Shown here piece after piece: positions 17,766 to 27,006 of a stretch of 64,000 nucleotides of DNA. The notes beneath the pieces are model-generated. The model saw nothing but the letters and a program-made list of their open reading frames with translations. It was not told the origin of the DNA and did not search any database. The DNA is from PALSA-1353 sp050012375 (GTDB lineage Bacteria; Planctomycetota; Phycisphaerae; Tepidisphaerales; Tepidisphaeraceae), in NCBI GenBank assembly GCA_050012375.1, contig JBEKHH010000024.1, positions 1-64,000 on the forward strand. Reading direction: 5' to 3'. The first letter of the stretch is position 1. Each line of letters opens with the position of its first letter. Made by a program: the position numbers and the translations under genes.

Positions 17766-19103
17766 CTACGGGCCCATCGGCAGCGGCAGGTCGTCCAGTT
17801 CAAACGGCACGCTCAGCTTTTTCTGCTCCAGGGTCCTTTCCCATCGCAGCTTGCTCGGCGTGGTCATCGACGGCAAAAAGACGATGTTGATGACGACGCC
17901 GTCGGCGGCCGGCGTCGTGCTGAATGATTGGCGCCGCACCGTTTGCCCGTCGTCGTCCACAAGCTCCGCGGAACTCAGAAAATCCTGCAACACCGGATCC
18001 CCCAGCGCCACGCCCTGCAAGGTCAGGCCCAATTGACAATTCAGGTTCGTCTTTTGACAGCTCTGGACCGTCAGCGACAAGTCCCCGACGTTCTTGGTGA
18101 CATTGCGAGCCCGCGTGATGTCGTTGACTTCCACGATCTGGCTGCGCGTCTGGGCCGTAAAATCGAGCCGTCCGCGCAGCCGGGCGATCTTCATGCCGAG
18201 TTGCGGGGTCGGCCGCAGGGTCACTTGCAGCGGCCACCACCACTCCCGCCGCCGCGCCATCGGACGGAAAAACCGCTGATTCATTACCGCCGGCATCAGC
18301 GAATGGCCCTTGTCGTCCACGCATTCCTTCAGCCAATCCATGTTGGTCACCCCGATCACGTGAAGCTTGGGCTCGGGAATGACGTCGATTATCAGATTCA
18401 GCGTGGCGGGCGCGACCGGTTGATTCGCGGCATAATTCAGGATCCTGAATTCCTGGCACGTGCGCGGCGCGATGAGCAAACCGCCGGCTTCCCGCGCGTA
18501 ACGATTTGCCAAATCGATCTGAACGAACGCCCGCTGGCCCGAGGGTGCGAGCGTCAACCCCAGCGGTCCGACCCAGGGCCGCAGCCCGCTGGCGTCGCTG
18601 ACCGCTCGCAGCGCTAGCCAGAAATCCGCGCGATCGAGATCGATGCTCGCGGTGCGGCCTTGGGCATACCCGGTCACCGCGGGCTGGCGAACCTCCAAAT
18701 CCGCCCCTGCCTGCCACGCAAATTCGTTCAGCACCGTTTGCAGCGGCGCGTCCTTGTAATGCATCGTCACCATGGCGTGCAGAAGGTTGCTTTCCTCCAG
18801 CCGGCCCGTCACGTCATTCAGACGTGCGCGAGCCTCATCCGAAAGCTTGCCGGCCAGGGCGCTCCGCAACATCGGCTCGATGTCCGGCCCAAGATCGATC
18901 AGCTTGTTTTCCGCCGCCTGGCGAACGCTGAAATCGGGGCTGTCCAACTGGGTAATCAGCGAGGAAATCTGCGCCGACGGCATCGTCGCCGCCGGCGCCG
19001 TCGCCGCTGGCTCCGTCGTGGCGGGGGCATCCTGAGCGCGCGCGGGCCATGCCGCCGTCATCAGTGCCAAGCCAGCGATGATGAATGGCGTTCGACGCAT
19101 CAT
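17766..19103 (-). CDS. secreted hypothetical protein with HEAT-like and STN-like domains (paralogue A)
   Basis: A 445-residue protein with a signal peptide (IIAGLALMTAAWPARAQD, cut near residue 23) and a TTEPAATAPAAT linker. A HEAT-like unit follows (LDSPDFSVRQAAENKLIDLG, ~50-70). A domain around MHYKDAPLQTVLNEFAWQAGADL resembles the secretin/TonB short N-terminal (STN) fold. The C-terminal half is beta-rich with no known motif. It is ~35-40% similar by eye to the next gene over the whole length, so the two are a tandem duplication. The stop of the upstream paralogue lies only 6 bp from this start, which implies one operon. The function is unknown. Confidence 0.65.
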   Translation of the reverse strand: MMRRTPFIIAGLALMTAAWPARAQDAPATTEPAATAPAATMPSAQISSLITQLDSPDFSVRQAAENKLIDLGPDIEPMLRSALAGKLSDEARARLNDVTGRLEESNLLHAMVTMHYKDAPLQTVLNEFAWQAGADLEVRQPAVTGYAQGRTASIDLDRADFWLALRAVSDASGLRPWVGPLGLTLAPSGQRAFVQIDLANRYAREAGGLLIAPRTCQEFRILNYAANQPVAPATLNLIIDVIPEPKLHVIGVTNMDWLKECVDDKGHSLMPAVMNQRFFRPMARRREWWWPLQVTLRPTPQLGMKIARLRGRLDFTAQTRSQIVEVNDITRARNVTKNVGDLSLTVQSCQKTNLNCQLGLTLQGVALGDPVLQDFLSSAELVDDDGQTVRRQSFSTTPAADGVVINIVFLPSMTTPSKLRWERTLEQKKLSVPFELDDLPLPMGP

Positions 19104-19109
19104 GGCCGC

Positions 19110-20432
19110 TTAGTGAAGCTCTTCGTCCGCATGCGGCAAGTCGATGTCATCGAGTTCAAACGGAATCGTCATGTGCCGCGTTTCGGTCGTGATTTCCCAG
19201 CGAAGCTTTTTCGGCGGCCCTACCGCGGGTGCGTTAGCGACATATCCCAGCGTCATCGACATCTGTCCACCGATTGAATTCGTGCTACTGGTGCTAATCA
19301 TCTGCAAGGGGTGGTCCTTCTCGTCGAGAATCTGAAGCGATGAGATCAGGTTCTGCACGATGTCCCATCTCCCCGACGACGACGCGGGCCCGACGATCGA
19401 CAGTTGCAATTGATATTGTCCATTTTCCATGGCGAATTTCTGGATCGTGATCGTGTTGTCGCCGGCGCTCCGGGTGAGGTTATGCACCGACGGCAGATCA
19501 TCCAACTCCAGCAGTTGCGATTTCGTCTGGACGTCGAACGCCAATTCCCCTTTCAGTTTTGCGATCTTCTTGCCCATCCCGGGGACCACCTGGAGATTCG
19601 CCGTGAGCGGTATCCACCACTGCTGCACCCCGCCGCCAAAGTTCATGGGCGGCCCCGGTCGAACCAGGTCATGTCCCTTTTCGTCCACGCACTGGCGCAT
19701 CCAATTGCCCGCGAAGGCCCCCACGACCTTCAGTTTCGGCTCGACCATCGCCGCCAACTGCACGCTCAGATTGGAGGAACCGTTCCCACCCCGCCCGAAT
19801 TGAATGGACCACGTGACCGCCTGCGGAGCAATCAGGCACGGGCCAAAAACGCGGGCGCGATCGCTATTGGAGGGCTCGAACCATCCAGAATTGTCCAGAA
19901 TCATCCGCCCGTTCCCATTTTCCGGCCGGGTATGCAGACCGCTGCCGTCCTCGACGGCGCGCAATGCCGTCCAGAAATCCACATGGTCCAGATTCAGCGA
20001 AATCTTCTTTGACATGACGAACTGGCGGATCTCCGGCCGGTCAACACCCAAAGCCGCGCCCGCCTGGCTGGCGAAATCCTCCAGCACTCCCGCCAGCGGC
20101 GCATCGTGGCAATGGATGGTGATGATCGAGGGGCCGAATTGCCGCCCTTCCCGAATCCGCAGGAGCGCCGCCCGAATCCGCGCGGCGGCCTCATCGGACA
20201 AGTTTGATTCCTTCAGCATTTCCTGCAACTGAGGCGCCGCCTCTTCTCCCATTTGCTCGAGCTTTTTCTGGGCAATTTGCCGCGTCGAGAATTGATCGCT
20301 GGTCAGATCATGCACCAGGGCAAGCACCTGCGGGGTGGGACGCGTGGTTGGCAGCGTCGATGGAAGCTCTGCCGCGCCCACTCCCGACGCCAGCATCGCC
20401 GCCAAAAACGCCGCCATCCATCCAGACTTCAT
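19110..20432 (-). CDS. secreted hypothetical protein with HEAT-like and STN-like domains (paralogue B)
   Basis: The start is placed at ATG 20432 (MKSGWMAAFLAAML), which begins a clean signal peptide; an in-frame extension to 20486 adds no recognisable sequence. About 440 residues. After LPSTLPTTRPTPQ there is a HEAT-like unit (SDQFSTRQIAQKKLEQMG) and an STN-like domain (IHCHDAPLAGVLEDFASQAG). The C-terminal part carries the shared sequence ELDDLPSVHNLTRSAGDNTI, parallel to VEVNDITRARNVTKNVGDL in paralogue A. Both proteins end in an acidic ELDD-type segment. It forms a two-gene operon with paralogue A. The periplasmic location is predicted; the role is unknown. Confidence 0.65.
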   Translation of the reverse strand: MKSGWMAAFLAAMLASGVGAAELPSTLPTTRPTPQVLALVHDLTSDQFSTRQIAQKKLEQMGEEAAPQLQEMLKESNLSDEAAARIRAALLRIREGRQFGPSIITIHCHDAPLAGVLEDFASQAGAALGVDRPEIRQFVMSKKISLNLDHVDFWTALRAVEDGSGLHTRPENGNGRMILDNSGWFEPSNSDRARVFGPCLIAPQAVTWSIQFGRGGNGSSNLSVQLAAMVEPKLKVVGAFAGNWMRQCVDEKGHDLVRPGPPMNFGGGVQQWWIPLTANLQVVPGMGKKIAKLKGELAFDVQTKSQLLELDDLPSVHNLTRSAGDNTITIQKFAMENGQYQLQLSIVGPASSSGRWDIVQNLISSLQILDEKDHPLQMISTSSTNSIGGQMSMTLGYVANAPAVGPPKKLRWEITTETRHMTIPFELDDIDLPHADEELH

Positions 20433-20482
20433 GAATCCTCCACGGACGATTCTCACCCAAGGTCCGACGCCGGGCAAGGTGG

Positions 20483-21496
20483 TCAAATATCCGTCGGCAC
20501 CGGTTCCACCCGCACGATTCGCCGGCCATCAGATGACTCGTACAGCGCATCCATCAGCGCGCTGAGCAGCGCCCCATATCGCACGCCGGCTTTGAGCGGC
20601 TCTTTGCCCAGCAGCGCATTGACGAAATTCTTATGCGGCGTTGGGCCGCGGCCCGGGGCTTGAAGATCCTGCTTCACGTGCGGATAAATCCGCTTGCCGT
20701 CGGGGCCCTTGATCTCCAGCTTTCCACCGTATTGGTCGGTCAGGATCAGCATTCGGTCGGTCTGAATCTGGATTTCGGTGCCGAACGGCGGGCAATTGCC
20801 GCCGATGTTGAAGCTGGCGATCGCGCCGTTCTGGAAGCGCGCGATGGCCACGCCGCTGATGTCCACGGGCGATGAACATTTGTCATAGAAACACGCGACC
20901 TCGACCACCGGATCGTTCATCAGCCACATCACCGCGTTGAACAGATGCGCACCGGTGTCGAACATCATTCCGCCGCCGGCCATTTCGGGCTGCTGCCGCC
21001 AGGTATTGGCGGTCGCTTTAAGCCAATTCTGGCTCACCCAGCCGCCGATCGATTGCACCTTTCCCATTTGGCCGGTGTCGCGAAGCTCGGCCAGGTATCC
21101 ATATTCCGCGGTGTACGGGGCCTGAAAGGTGATCCCCAGCAGCTTTCCCGTCGCCTTCACTCTCCGCCAAAGGTCATACGCGTGCTGGGAGGTGGTGACC
21201 ATCGGCTTTTCGGTCAGCACGTGCAATCCCCGGTCCAGGGCCGCCTTGGCGTGCGGCCAGTGCAGCGCATGCGGGGTAACGAGGACCATCGCAGCCAGTT
21301 TCGCGCGGCCGTCGGCGAGCAACGATTCCATCGACGCAAACTCCACCGCCTCGGGAAAATATTTCTGCCGAAACTCCGCCGTCCGCGCGGTCACGGGATC
21401 GACCAGCGCAACCACTTTGACCTCCGGGACCTTGCAAAGTTCCTGCGCGTGCCAATGGGCCATGTTTCCGCAACCGACAATCGCAAAGTTAAACAT
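20483..21496 (-). CDS. Gfo/Idh/MocA family oxidoreductase
   Basis: A 337-residue NAD(P)-dependent dehydrogenase. The dinucleotide fold begins MFNFAIVGCGNMAHWHAQEL. The conserved lysine lies in LTEKPMVTTSQHAYDL (~95). The C-terminal domain contains GGGMMFDTGAHLFNAVMWLM, the usual metal-free substrate-binding helix. Its start overlaps the end of the upstream hydrolase gene by 8 bp (21489-21496), so hydrolase and dehydrogenase are co-transcribed. The substrate is probably a sugar derivative; which one cannot be told from sequence. Confidence 0.87.
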   Translation of the reverse strand: MFNFAIVGCGNMAHWHAQELCKVPEVKVVALVDPVTARTAEFRQKYFPEAVEFASMESLLADGRAKLAAMVLVTPHALHWPHAKAALDRGLHVLTEKPMVTTSQHAYDLWRRVKATGKLLGITFQAPYTAEYGYLAELRDTGQMGKVQSIGGWVSQNWLKATANTWRQQPEMAGGGMMFDTGAHLFNAVMWLMNDPVVEVACFYDKCSSPVDISGVAIARFQNGAIASFNIGGNCPPFGTEIQIQTDRMLILTDQYGGKLEIKGPDGKRIYPHVKQDLQAPGRGPTPHKNFVNALLGKEPLKAGVRYGALLSALMDALYESSDGRRIVRVEPVPTDI

Positions 21497-22256
21497 GCGA
21501 ACTCCGTGATGCGGCCGGCAGCGGGGCGACGGCGCTGAGAACGGCCAGATATTTGGGCGAGATGTCGCCGATTTTGATCGCTTCGCGGCTCAGGCGTCTG
21601 TTGACCGAATGCCAATGATCCGCCTGCCAGGTGGCCAGATGCCGGCCCCAGCGTGCGCTTTTCACCGAGACCAGTCCATCATTGGGTCCATCGACCTTGC
21701 TGATGATTCTCCAGGGAAGCAAAGCGAACGCCGGCATTTTACGCCAGGGTTGCGACGCGGCGATGGAAAAATAGGGCACGGACGGCACGTCGTGAATTTC
21801 GGAGTTAAACCGCCGGCAACGTTCGCTCGTCACATCCAGGACGCCCTCCATGTCCAGGCCCAGACGATCGATCAGCTCGATCGCCCGCAATCGCCGGCCG
21901 AGATTTTCAACGCACCAGTCGGCCCACGGCGAGCCGCGATGCGGGGTGCAAACGGTCACCAGCGCCCGCACCTGCCGCGTCATGTCCAGTCGCCCGAGCA
22001 TGTACCGGGCGTCCAGCCCGCCCAGCGAATGAGCGACGAGCACGACCCGCTGGCCGTCCCAGGCCTTTCGGTTGTCGAGCATCCACTGTTTAAGCTGCGC
22101 TGCGCGCCGTTGGATTCCAGCCGTCGGATGCACGGCCGTCGCCATCACCGAATACCCGGCGGCGGCGATCGCCCGGTCAATCCCCCCAAACGGCGGCCAG
22201 CCCATCTTTGGGAGTCCGCCTCCGCATAGACCGTGATGGAGCACGACTGGAATCAT
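21489..22256 (-). CDS. alpha/beta-hydrolase, lipase-like
   Basis: A 255-residue esterase/lipase-type hydrolase. The oxyanion start is VVLHHGLCGGG. The nucleophile elbow is AHSLGG (Ser ~97). The acid is probably in DGPNDGLVS and the histidine in ADHWHSVNR, giving a complete triad in order. The ARYMLGRLDM and TVCTPHRGSP segments resemble class 2 triacylglycerol lipases. No signal peptide is present, so it is probably cytoplasmic. It overlaps the oxidoreductase gene downstream. A short intergenic region (22257-22364) separates it from the divergent carB. Confidence 0.8.
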   Translation of the reverse strand: MIPVVLHHGLCGGGLPKMGWPPFGGIDRAIAAAGYSVMATAVHPTAGIQRRAAQLKQWMLDNRKAWDGQRVVLVAHSLGGLDARYMLGRLDMTRQVRALVTVCTPHRGSPWADWCVENLGRRLRAIELIDRLGLDMEGVLDVTSERCRRFNSEIHDVPSVPYFSIAASQPWRKMPAFALLPWRIISKVDGPNDGLVSVKSARWGRHLATWQADHWHSVNRRLSREAIKIGDISPKYLAVLSAVAPLPAASRSSHV

Positions 22257-22364
22257 GAGACGCCGGACAGTTTATCAGTTATCAGCAGCGATGCCCGGCC
22301 CGATTGGTAAACCCCGCCTCACCTCTGTAGATTACGCCGAAATTTTGTTCGCACCGATCCCCTC

Positions 22365-25300
22365 ATGCCCAAACGCACCGACATCCACTGCATCCTCATC
22401 ATCGGCTCCGGCCCCATCGTCATCGGCCAAGGCTGCGAATTCGACTATTCCGGCGTGCAGGCCTGCCGGGCGCTGAAGGAAGAAGGCTATCGCATCGTCC
22501 TGATCAACAGCAATCCAGCGACGATCATGACCGATCCCGAGTTCGCCGACGCCACTTACATCGAGCCGATCACCCCCGAAGCGGTTGAGAAGATCCTGGA
22601 GCGCGAGAGCCACGGCCCGCAGCCCATCGACGCCGTGCTGCCCACTCTCGGCGGGCAGACGGGACTCAACACCGCCATGGCCTGCTACGACCAGGGAATC
22701 TTCACGCGTTACGGCGTGCAGATGATCGGCGCCAACCGCCAGGCGATCTTCCGCGGCGAAGACCGACAGGTCTTCAAGGACCTGATGCTGAAGATCGGCC
22801 TGAAAGTCGCGCGCAGCGGCGTGGTTCATTCGCTGGAAGACGGCCGAAAGGTGCTGGAAGACATCGGTCTGCCACTGATCATCCGGCCCGCGTTCACGCT
22901 GGGCGGGACGGGCGGCGGAATCGCCTACAACGTCGAGGAATTCGACGCGATCGTCCAGCGCGGACTCGATGCCAGCCCCGTCACCGAAGTGCTGATCGAG
23001 GAATCGGTCATCGGCTGGAAAGAATTCGAAATGGAGGTGATGCGCGACAAGAACGACAACGTGGTCATCATCTGCTCCATCGAAAACGTCGATCCGATGG
23101 GCATCCACACGGGGGACAGCATCACCGTCGCCCCCATCCAAACGCTGACGGACAAGGAATACCAGCGAATGCGCGACGCCAGCATCGCCGTCATCCGGGC
23201 CGTCGGCGTGGAAACCGGCGGCAGCAACATTCAGTTCGCGGTGAATCCGGAAAACGGCGAGATGATCGTGGTGGAGATGAATCCGCGCGTGAGCCGAAGT
23301 TCAGCCCTGGCGTCCAAGGCGACCGGATATCCGATCGCCAAATTGGCCGCGAAACTGGCCGTGGGGTATACGCTGGACGAATTACCGAATTACATCACGA
23401 GCAAGCAGGACAAGAGCCTGTACACCTCCGCCTGTTTCGAGCCGACGATTGATTATTGCGTGATCAAAATCCCGCGCTGGACGTTCGAGAAATTCCCCGA
23501 TGCGGATGAAACGCTGACGACGCAGATGAAAAGCGTCGGCGAGGCGATGGCCATCGGCCGGACGTTCAAGGAAGCGTTGCAGAAGGGGATTCGGAGCATG
23601 GAAGTGAAGCGGTTTGGGTTTGGATTGGATCAGTATGATAAGTGGCTGAACGCTCAGCATAATCCGCCCAAAGCCCAGGGAACTAGCTCCCTGGGCCTTG
23701 GCACGGACAAATCCGACAAAACCGCTCAAGGCGAGAGCCTCGACCATGAATGGCCGATTCCCGAGGAAAAGCTGCGGAGAAAACTGGCCGTTCCCAGCCA
23801 GGGCCGGCTGTATTACATCCGTTATGCGATGAAGATGGGCTGGTCGATCGATCGAATTTACGATCTGACGAAGATCGACCGGTGGTTTCTGGCTGAGATG
23901 AAGCAGTTGGTGGACTTCGAGACCAAGCTTATCAACCCTGATGCCGGTCCCGATGTCCTTCTGAAGGCAAAGCAGTGGGGTTACAGCGACATTCAACTCG
24001 CCAGCGCTGCCGTGTCCAAGCCCAAGCTTGTCCGACGAGCGCGCGAACAGGCCGGAATAAAGCCGATGTACAAGCTCGTCGATACCTGCGCGGCGGAGTT
24101 CGAGGCTTCGACGCCTTATTACTATTCCAGCTATGAAACGCCGTTCAGCGTAAACGGCAAACCCGCCGCCGAAGACGAAATCCGCCTCACCGACACACCT
24201 AAGGTCATCATCATCGGCGGCGGCCCCAATCGCATCGGGCAAGGCATTGAGTTCGATTACTGCTGCGTCCATGCGGCGTTCGCCATGAAGGAACTGGGAT
24301 TGGAATCCGTGATGATCAATTCCAACCCGGAAACGGTCAGCACCGATTACGATACGAGCGATTTGCTTTTCTTCGAGCCGCTGACGCACGAGGATATCCT
24401 GAACATCTGCGAGCGATTGAATGGCGGCCCATTTAGCGGCGGTGCGCAGCACCGCGGGTTGGTTCTCGGCGTCATCGTCCAATTCGGCGGACAAACGCCG
24501 CTCAACCTCGCCCGCGGGCTGAAGGAAGCCGGCGTCCCCATCCTCGGGACCACCGTCGAATCCCTGGACGCCGCCGGCGACCGCGAGCAATTTCGCGAAC
24601 TGCTCCAGAAATTGAACCTCAAACAGCCCGTCAACGGCATCGCCCGCAGCGTTGCCGAGGCCCGTGAAATCGCCAATCGCATCGGCTATCCAGTTTTGGT
24701 CCGGCCCAGCTTCGTGCTCGGCGGGCGGGCAATGGAGATCGTCTCGGATGAAAATCAGCTCAATCATTACATGGCCCAGGCCGTCGAGGCTTCGACCATC
24801 GCCAACGCCCCGATCCTGGTGGATAAATTCATCGACGCGGCCACGGAGGTCGATGTCGATTGCCTGGCCGATTTCGATCCGGGCGGAAAATCCGACACCG
24901 GCCGCGCCATCATCATCGGCGTCATGGAGCACATCGAGGAAGCGGGAATCCACAGCGGCGATTCGGCCTGTTCGCTGCCGCCGTATTCGCTTTCGCCTCA
25001 AATCGTCACCGAACTGAAACGGCAGACGCGGCTGCTGGCTGAGGCGCTGCAAGTTCGCGGGCTGATGAACGTTCAGTACGCGATCAAGAACAACGAGATT
25101 TATGTCATCGAAGTGAATCCCCGCGCCAGCCGAACCGTGCCCTTCGTTTCCAAGGCCACGGGCGTCGCATGGGCCAAGATCGCCGCGAAGGTCATGGCCG
25201 GGAAATCGCTGGACGAGTTGGGCGTGCGCGAGCTGCCGCCTCCCCGCCACGTTTCGGTCAAGGAAGTCGTTTTCCCATTCAACAAATTCCCCGGCGTGGA

Positions 25301-25820
25301 CATCATCCTCGGCCCGGAGATGCGCTCGACCGGCGAAGTGATGGGCATCGACGCTGATTTTCCGCACGCATTCGCCAAGAGCCAGATCGCGGCGGGAACG
25401 GTCTTGCCCGCGAGCGGCAATGTATTCATTTCCGTCCGCAACGAGGACAAGCAGGCGATCGCCCCAATCGCCAAGGCCCTGAGCGAAATGGGCTTTGAAA
25501 TCCTGGCGACGCCCGGCACATACGACGCCCTGCGGAAGTGCGACATTCCGGCGACGCGAATCAGCAAGCTGGCCGAGGGCCGGCCGAACATCAAGGATTA
25601 CATCAAGAACGGCCGGGTTCAGCTCATCATCAACACGCCGACGCGCAAAGGACCGACGACCGATGAAGGCAAGATTCGCGCGCTATCGGTTTTGAACAGG
25701 ATTCCGATCGTGACGACGATGACCGGCGCCAGCGCCGCCGCGAGGGCCATCAAGGCCACGCAATCGGGCGGTTGGAATGTTCGGCCGCTGCAGGACTATT
25801 TCGCGAGTTCATCGGCATGA
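22365..25820 (+). CDS. carB: carbamoyl-phosphate synthase large subunit
   Basis: A 1151-residue enzyme that makes carbamoyl phosphate from bicarbonate, ammonia and two ATP, for pyrimidine and arginine synthesis. Two ATP-grasp halves are visible: the first with IIGSGPIVIGQGCEFDYSG (~8-26) and RPAFTLGGTGGGIAYN, the second with IIGGGPNRIGQGIEFDYCC (~615) and RPSFVLGGRAMEIV. Both have ENVDPMGIHTGDS/EEAGIHSGDS and EVNPRASR-type metal-binding segments. The C-terminal MGS-like allosteric domain begins near residue 1020. It is ~75 residues longer than E. coli CarB, largely because of a linker at ~425-465 containing a DNA palindrome (separate entry). carA is not adjacent. Confidence 0.95.
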   Translation: MPKRTDIHCILIIGSGPIVIGQGCEFDYSGVQACRALKEEGYRIVLINSNPATIMTDPEFADATYIEPITPEAVEKILERESHGPQPIDAVLPTLGGQTGLNTAMACYDQGIFTRYGVQMIGANRQAIFRGEDRQVFKDLMLKIGLKVARSGVVHSLEDGRKVLEDIGLPLIIRPAFTLGGTGGGIAYNVEEFDAIVQRGLDASPVTEVLIEESVIGWKEFEMEVMRDKNDNVVIICSIENVDPMGIHTGDSITVAPIQTLTDKEYQRMRDASIAVIRAVGVETGGSNIQFAVNPENGEMIVVEMNPRVSRSSALASKATGYPIAKLAAKLAVGYTLDELPNYITSKQDKSLYTSACFEPTIDYCVIKIPRWTFEKFPDADETLTTQMKSVGEAMAIGRTFKEALQKGIRSMEVKRFGFGLDQYDKWLNAQHNPPKAQGTSSLGLGTDKSDKTAQGESLDHEWPIPEEKLRRKLAVPSQGRLYYIRYAMKMGWSIDRIYDLTKIDRWFLAEMKQLVDFETKLINPDAGPDVLLKAKQWGYSDIQLASAAVSKPKLVRRAREQAGIKPMYKLVDTCAAEFEASTPYYYSSYETPFSVNGKPAAEDEIRLTDTPKVIIIGGGPNRIGQGIEFDYCCVHAAFAMKELGLESVMINSNPETVSTDYDTSDLLFFEPLTHEDILNICERLNGGPFSGGAQHRGLVLGVIVQFGGQTPLNLARGLKEAGVPILGTTVESLDAAGDREQFRELLQKLNLKQPVNGIARSVAEAREIANRIGYPVLVRPSFVLGGRAMEIVSDENQLNHYMAQAVEASTIANAPILVDKFIDAATEVDVDCLADFDPGGKSDTGRAIIIGVMEHIEEAGIHSGDSACSLPPYSLSPQIVTELKRQTRLLAEALQVRGLMNVQYAIKNNEIYVIEVNPRASRTVPFVSKATGVAWAKIAAKVMAGKSLDELGVRELPPPRHVSVKEVVFPFNKFPGVDIILGPEMRSTGEVMGIDADFPHAFAKSQIAAGTVLPASGNVFISVRNEDKQAIAPIAKALSEMGFEILATPGTYDALRKCDIPATRISKLAEGRPNIKDYIKNGRVQLIINTPTRKGPTTDEGKIRALSVLNRIPIVTTMTGASAAARAIKATQSGGWNVRPLQDYFASSSA
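23673..23696. repeat. palindromic element inside carB
   Basis: Arms GCCCAGGGA (23673-23681) and TCCCTGGGC (23688-23696) enclose the loop ACTAGC. Read in frame this gives the AQGTSSLGLG linker, which is absent from standard CarB. It looks like a dispersed REP-type palindrome tolerated inside a coding linker. Confidence 0.75.
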
Positions 25821-25830
25821 GGGAGATTCC

Positions 25831-26073
25831 ATGGCACTCAGCGCTCGCAACCAATTTCCCGGCAAGGTGATTTTCGTGAAACAAGGCGGCGTCATGGCGG
25901 AAGTGACGCTGGACATCGGCGGCAGCACGCGCCTCACCCCGCTCGACCGCGAAGTTTTATCGACCTACCGTGATCTTCAGATCCAATCGGAGCATCTGCT
26001 CGACCGGTCCATCGCCGGATTCTCCGTTCTGTTGCGTTCCGGAGAGAAAGTGCAACCGCGCAGGACGCGGTAG
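25831..26073 (+). pseudogene. Mop::ModE deletion fusion
   Basis: An 80-residue frame started at ATG 25831. Residues 1-~35 (MALSARNQFPGKVIFVK and EVTLDIGG) match the first half of the Mop/TOBE molybdate-binding domain. Residues ~36-58 (LTPLDREVLSTYRDLQIQSE) match the end of the ModE winged-helix domain. The middle of both is missing. At 42492-43113 an intact mop gene is followed 4 bp later by an intact modE in the same direction. One in-frame deletion in such a pair, between the GG..LT segments both encode, would produce exactly this frame. It has neither a complete oxyanion site nor a complete DNA-binding helix, so it is probably non-functional. It lies 10 bp after carB. Confidence 0.75.
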
Positions 26074-26138
26074 ACGTTGGGGAAGGGTGTGACGCTCGGG
26101 TAGTGTCCTAAGATTTTTTAGTCCTCGCGGAATGTTCG

Positions 26139-26816
26139 TCAGTGCTGCCAGGCGATCATGTCGTCTCCGTCCCTTTCCGTTTGATAGCCGTGTTTGTGTA
26201 GCAATAGGAGGAGTGGATCGGGGCCGTCGGTGTGAACGCATTCGTATTTGATTACGGCCGGTCGGATCACGTTGAAATCTATCATTTGGATCACTTCGGC
26301 ATCGAAGCCTTCGACATCCACCTGCAAAAGACTGAGACGAGTAATGGAGTGCTCCTTCAGCAGCTGCATCAGATGCATCGCCGGCACCTGCTCCTCCATC
26401 ATGACATCTGATTTTATGCCGCATTTCTCGTGCCAGGCCGGGTCGAGCGATGCGATTCCTGAGGCCCAGTGGGGCACGTCGTAGAGCGCGTCAGGACGTA
26501 CGCGGTGCATGACGATGGTGGAAGCGGTGGGATGCAGAGCAACGCGGATGGGTTTGATCGAAGGGCGGCTGCGGTAATTGTAGCGGAGCCGCTCGAACAT
26601 GTCGGATAGTGGCTCGATGACGAGCCCGCTGGTTTTATTTTTTCTATTGAATTGATACAGGTTATCGAAACTGATTCCATCATTAGCGCCGACCTGAACA
26701 AAGATGAAAGGCTGGCCACTGTCCAATTCGCGTTGCAGGAGCCGCTCAAATCGCGTCATTCGGTGCAGCGTATAACCCGCACGTTTTAGGAGATCTTTGG
26801 TGGCTTTATGGAACAC
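26139..26816 (-). CDS. FkbM family methyltransferase
   Basis: A 225-residue SAM-dependent methyltransferase. Motif I is FIFVQVGANDGISFDNL (~36-52). The acidic residue after strand 2 lies in GLVIEPLSDMFERL. The characteristic FkbM central element is RLSLLQVDVEGFDAEVI (~160-176). The C-terminus is KYECVH followed by LLHKHGYQTERDGDD. FkbM enzymes O-methylate sugars or polyketides, often in surface glycan loci. The gene stands alone between the remnants of molybdenum genes and is divergent from the broken oxidoreductase gene. Confidence 0.87.
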   Translation of the reverse strand: MFHKATKDLLKRAGYTLHRMTRFERLLQRELDSGQPFIFVQVGANDGISFDNLYQFNRKNKTSGLVIEPLSDMFERLRYNYRSRPSIKPIRVALHPTASTIVMHRVRPDALYDVPHWASGIASLDPAWHEKCGIKSDVMMEEQVPAMHLMQLLKEHSITRLSLLQVDVEGFDAEVIQMIDFNVIRPAVIKYECVHTDGPDPLLLLLHKHGYQTERDGDDMIAWQH

Positions 26817-26949
26817 AAATCCATTCTACCACCCGCGCATGAAAAATCCGCTAATGAGGCGGGGTAGTGAGTGTGCTGGGTAACGCAGAAGCTCGCTGTT
26901 GGCTCCGGGAAGGTTTGGCTGTTGAGGTCTTTGGGTTAAGCCGGGAACA

Positions 26950-26967
26950 CGGCGGCTGAAGCCGCCG
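26950..26967. repeat. 18-bp palindrome
   Basis: CGGCGGCT, GA, AGCCGCCG form a perfect inverted repeat between the divergent FkbM gene and the molybdopterin pseudogene. It may be a dispersed REP-like element or a binding site; no T-run follows, so it is not a classical terminator. Confidence 0.6.
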
Positions 26968-27006
26968 CGCCGCGCTGAAATCAACGATCCATTGAGGAGG
27001 TTAAAA

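Noticed and set aside
23382..25367. Very long open frame antisense to carB
   Set aside because: It is the mirror of a clear CarB frame in GC-rich DNA and shows no protein-like motifs.
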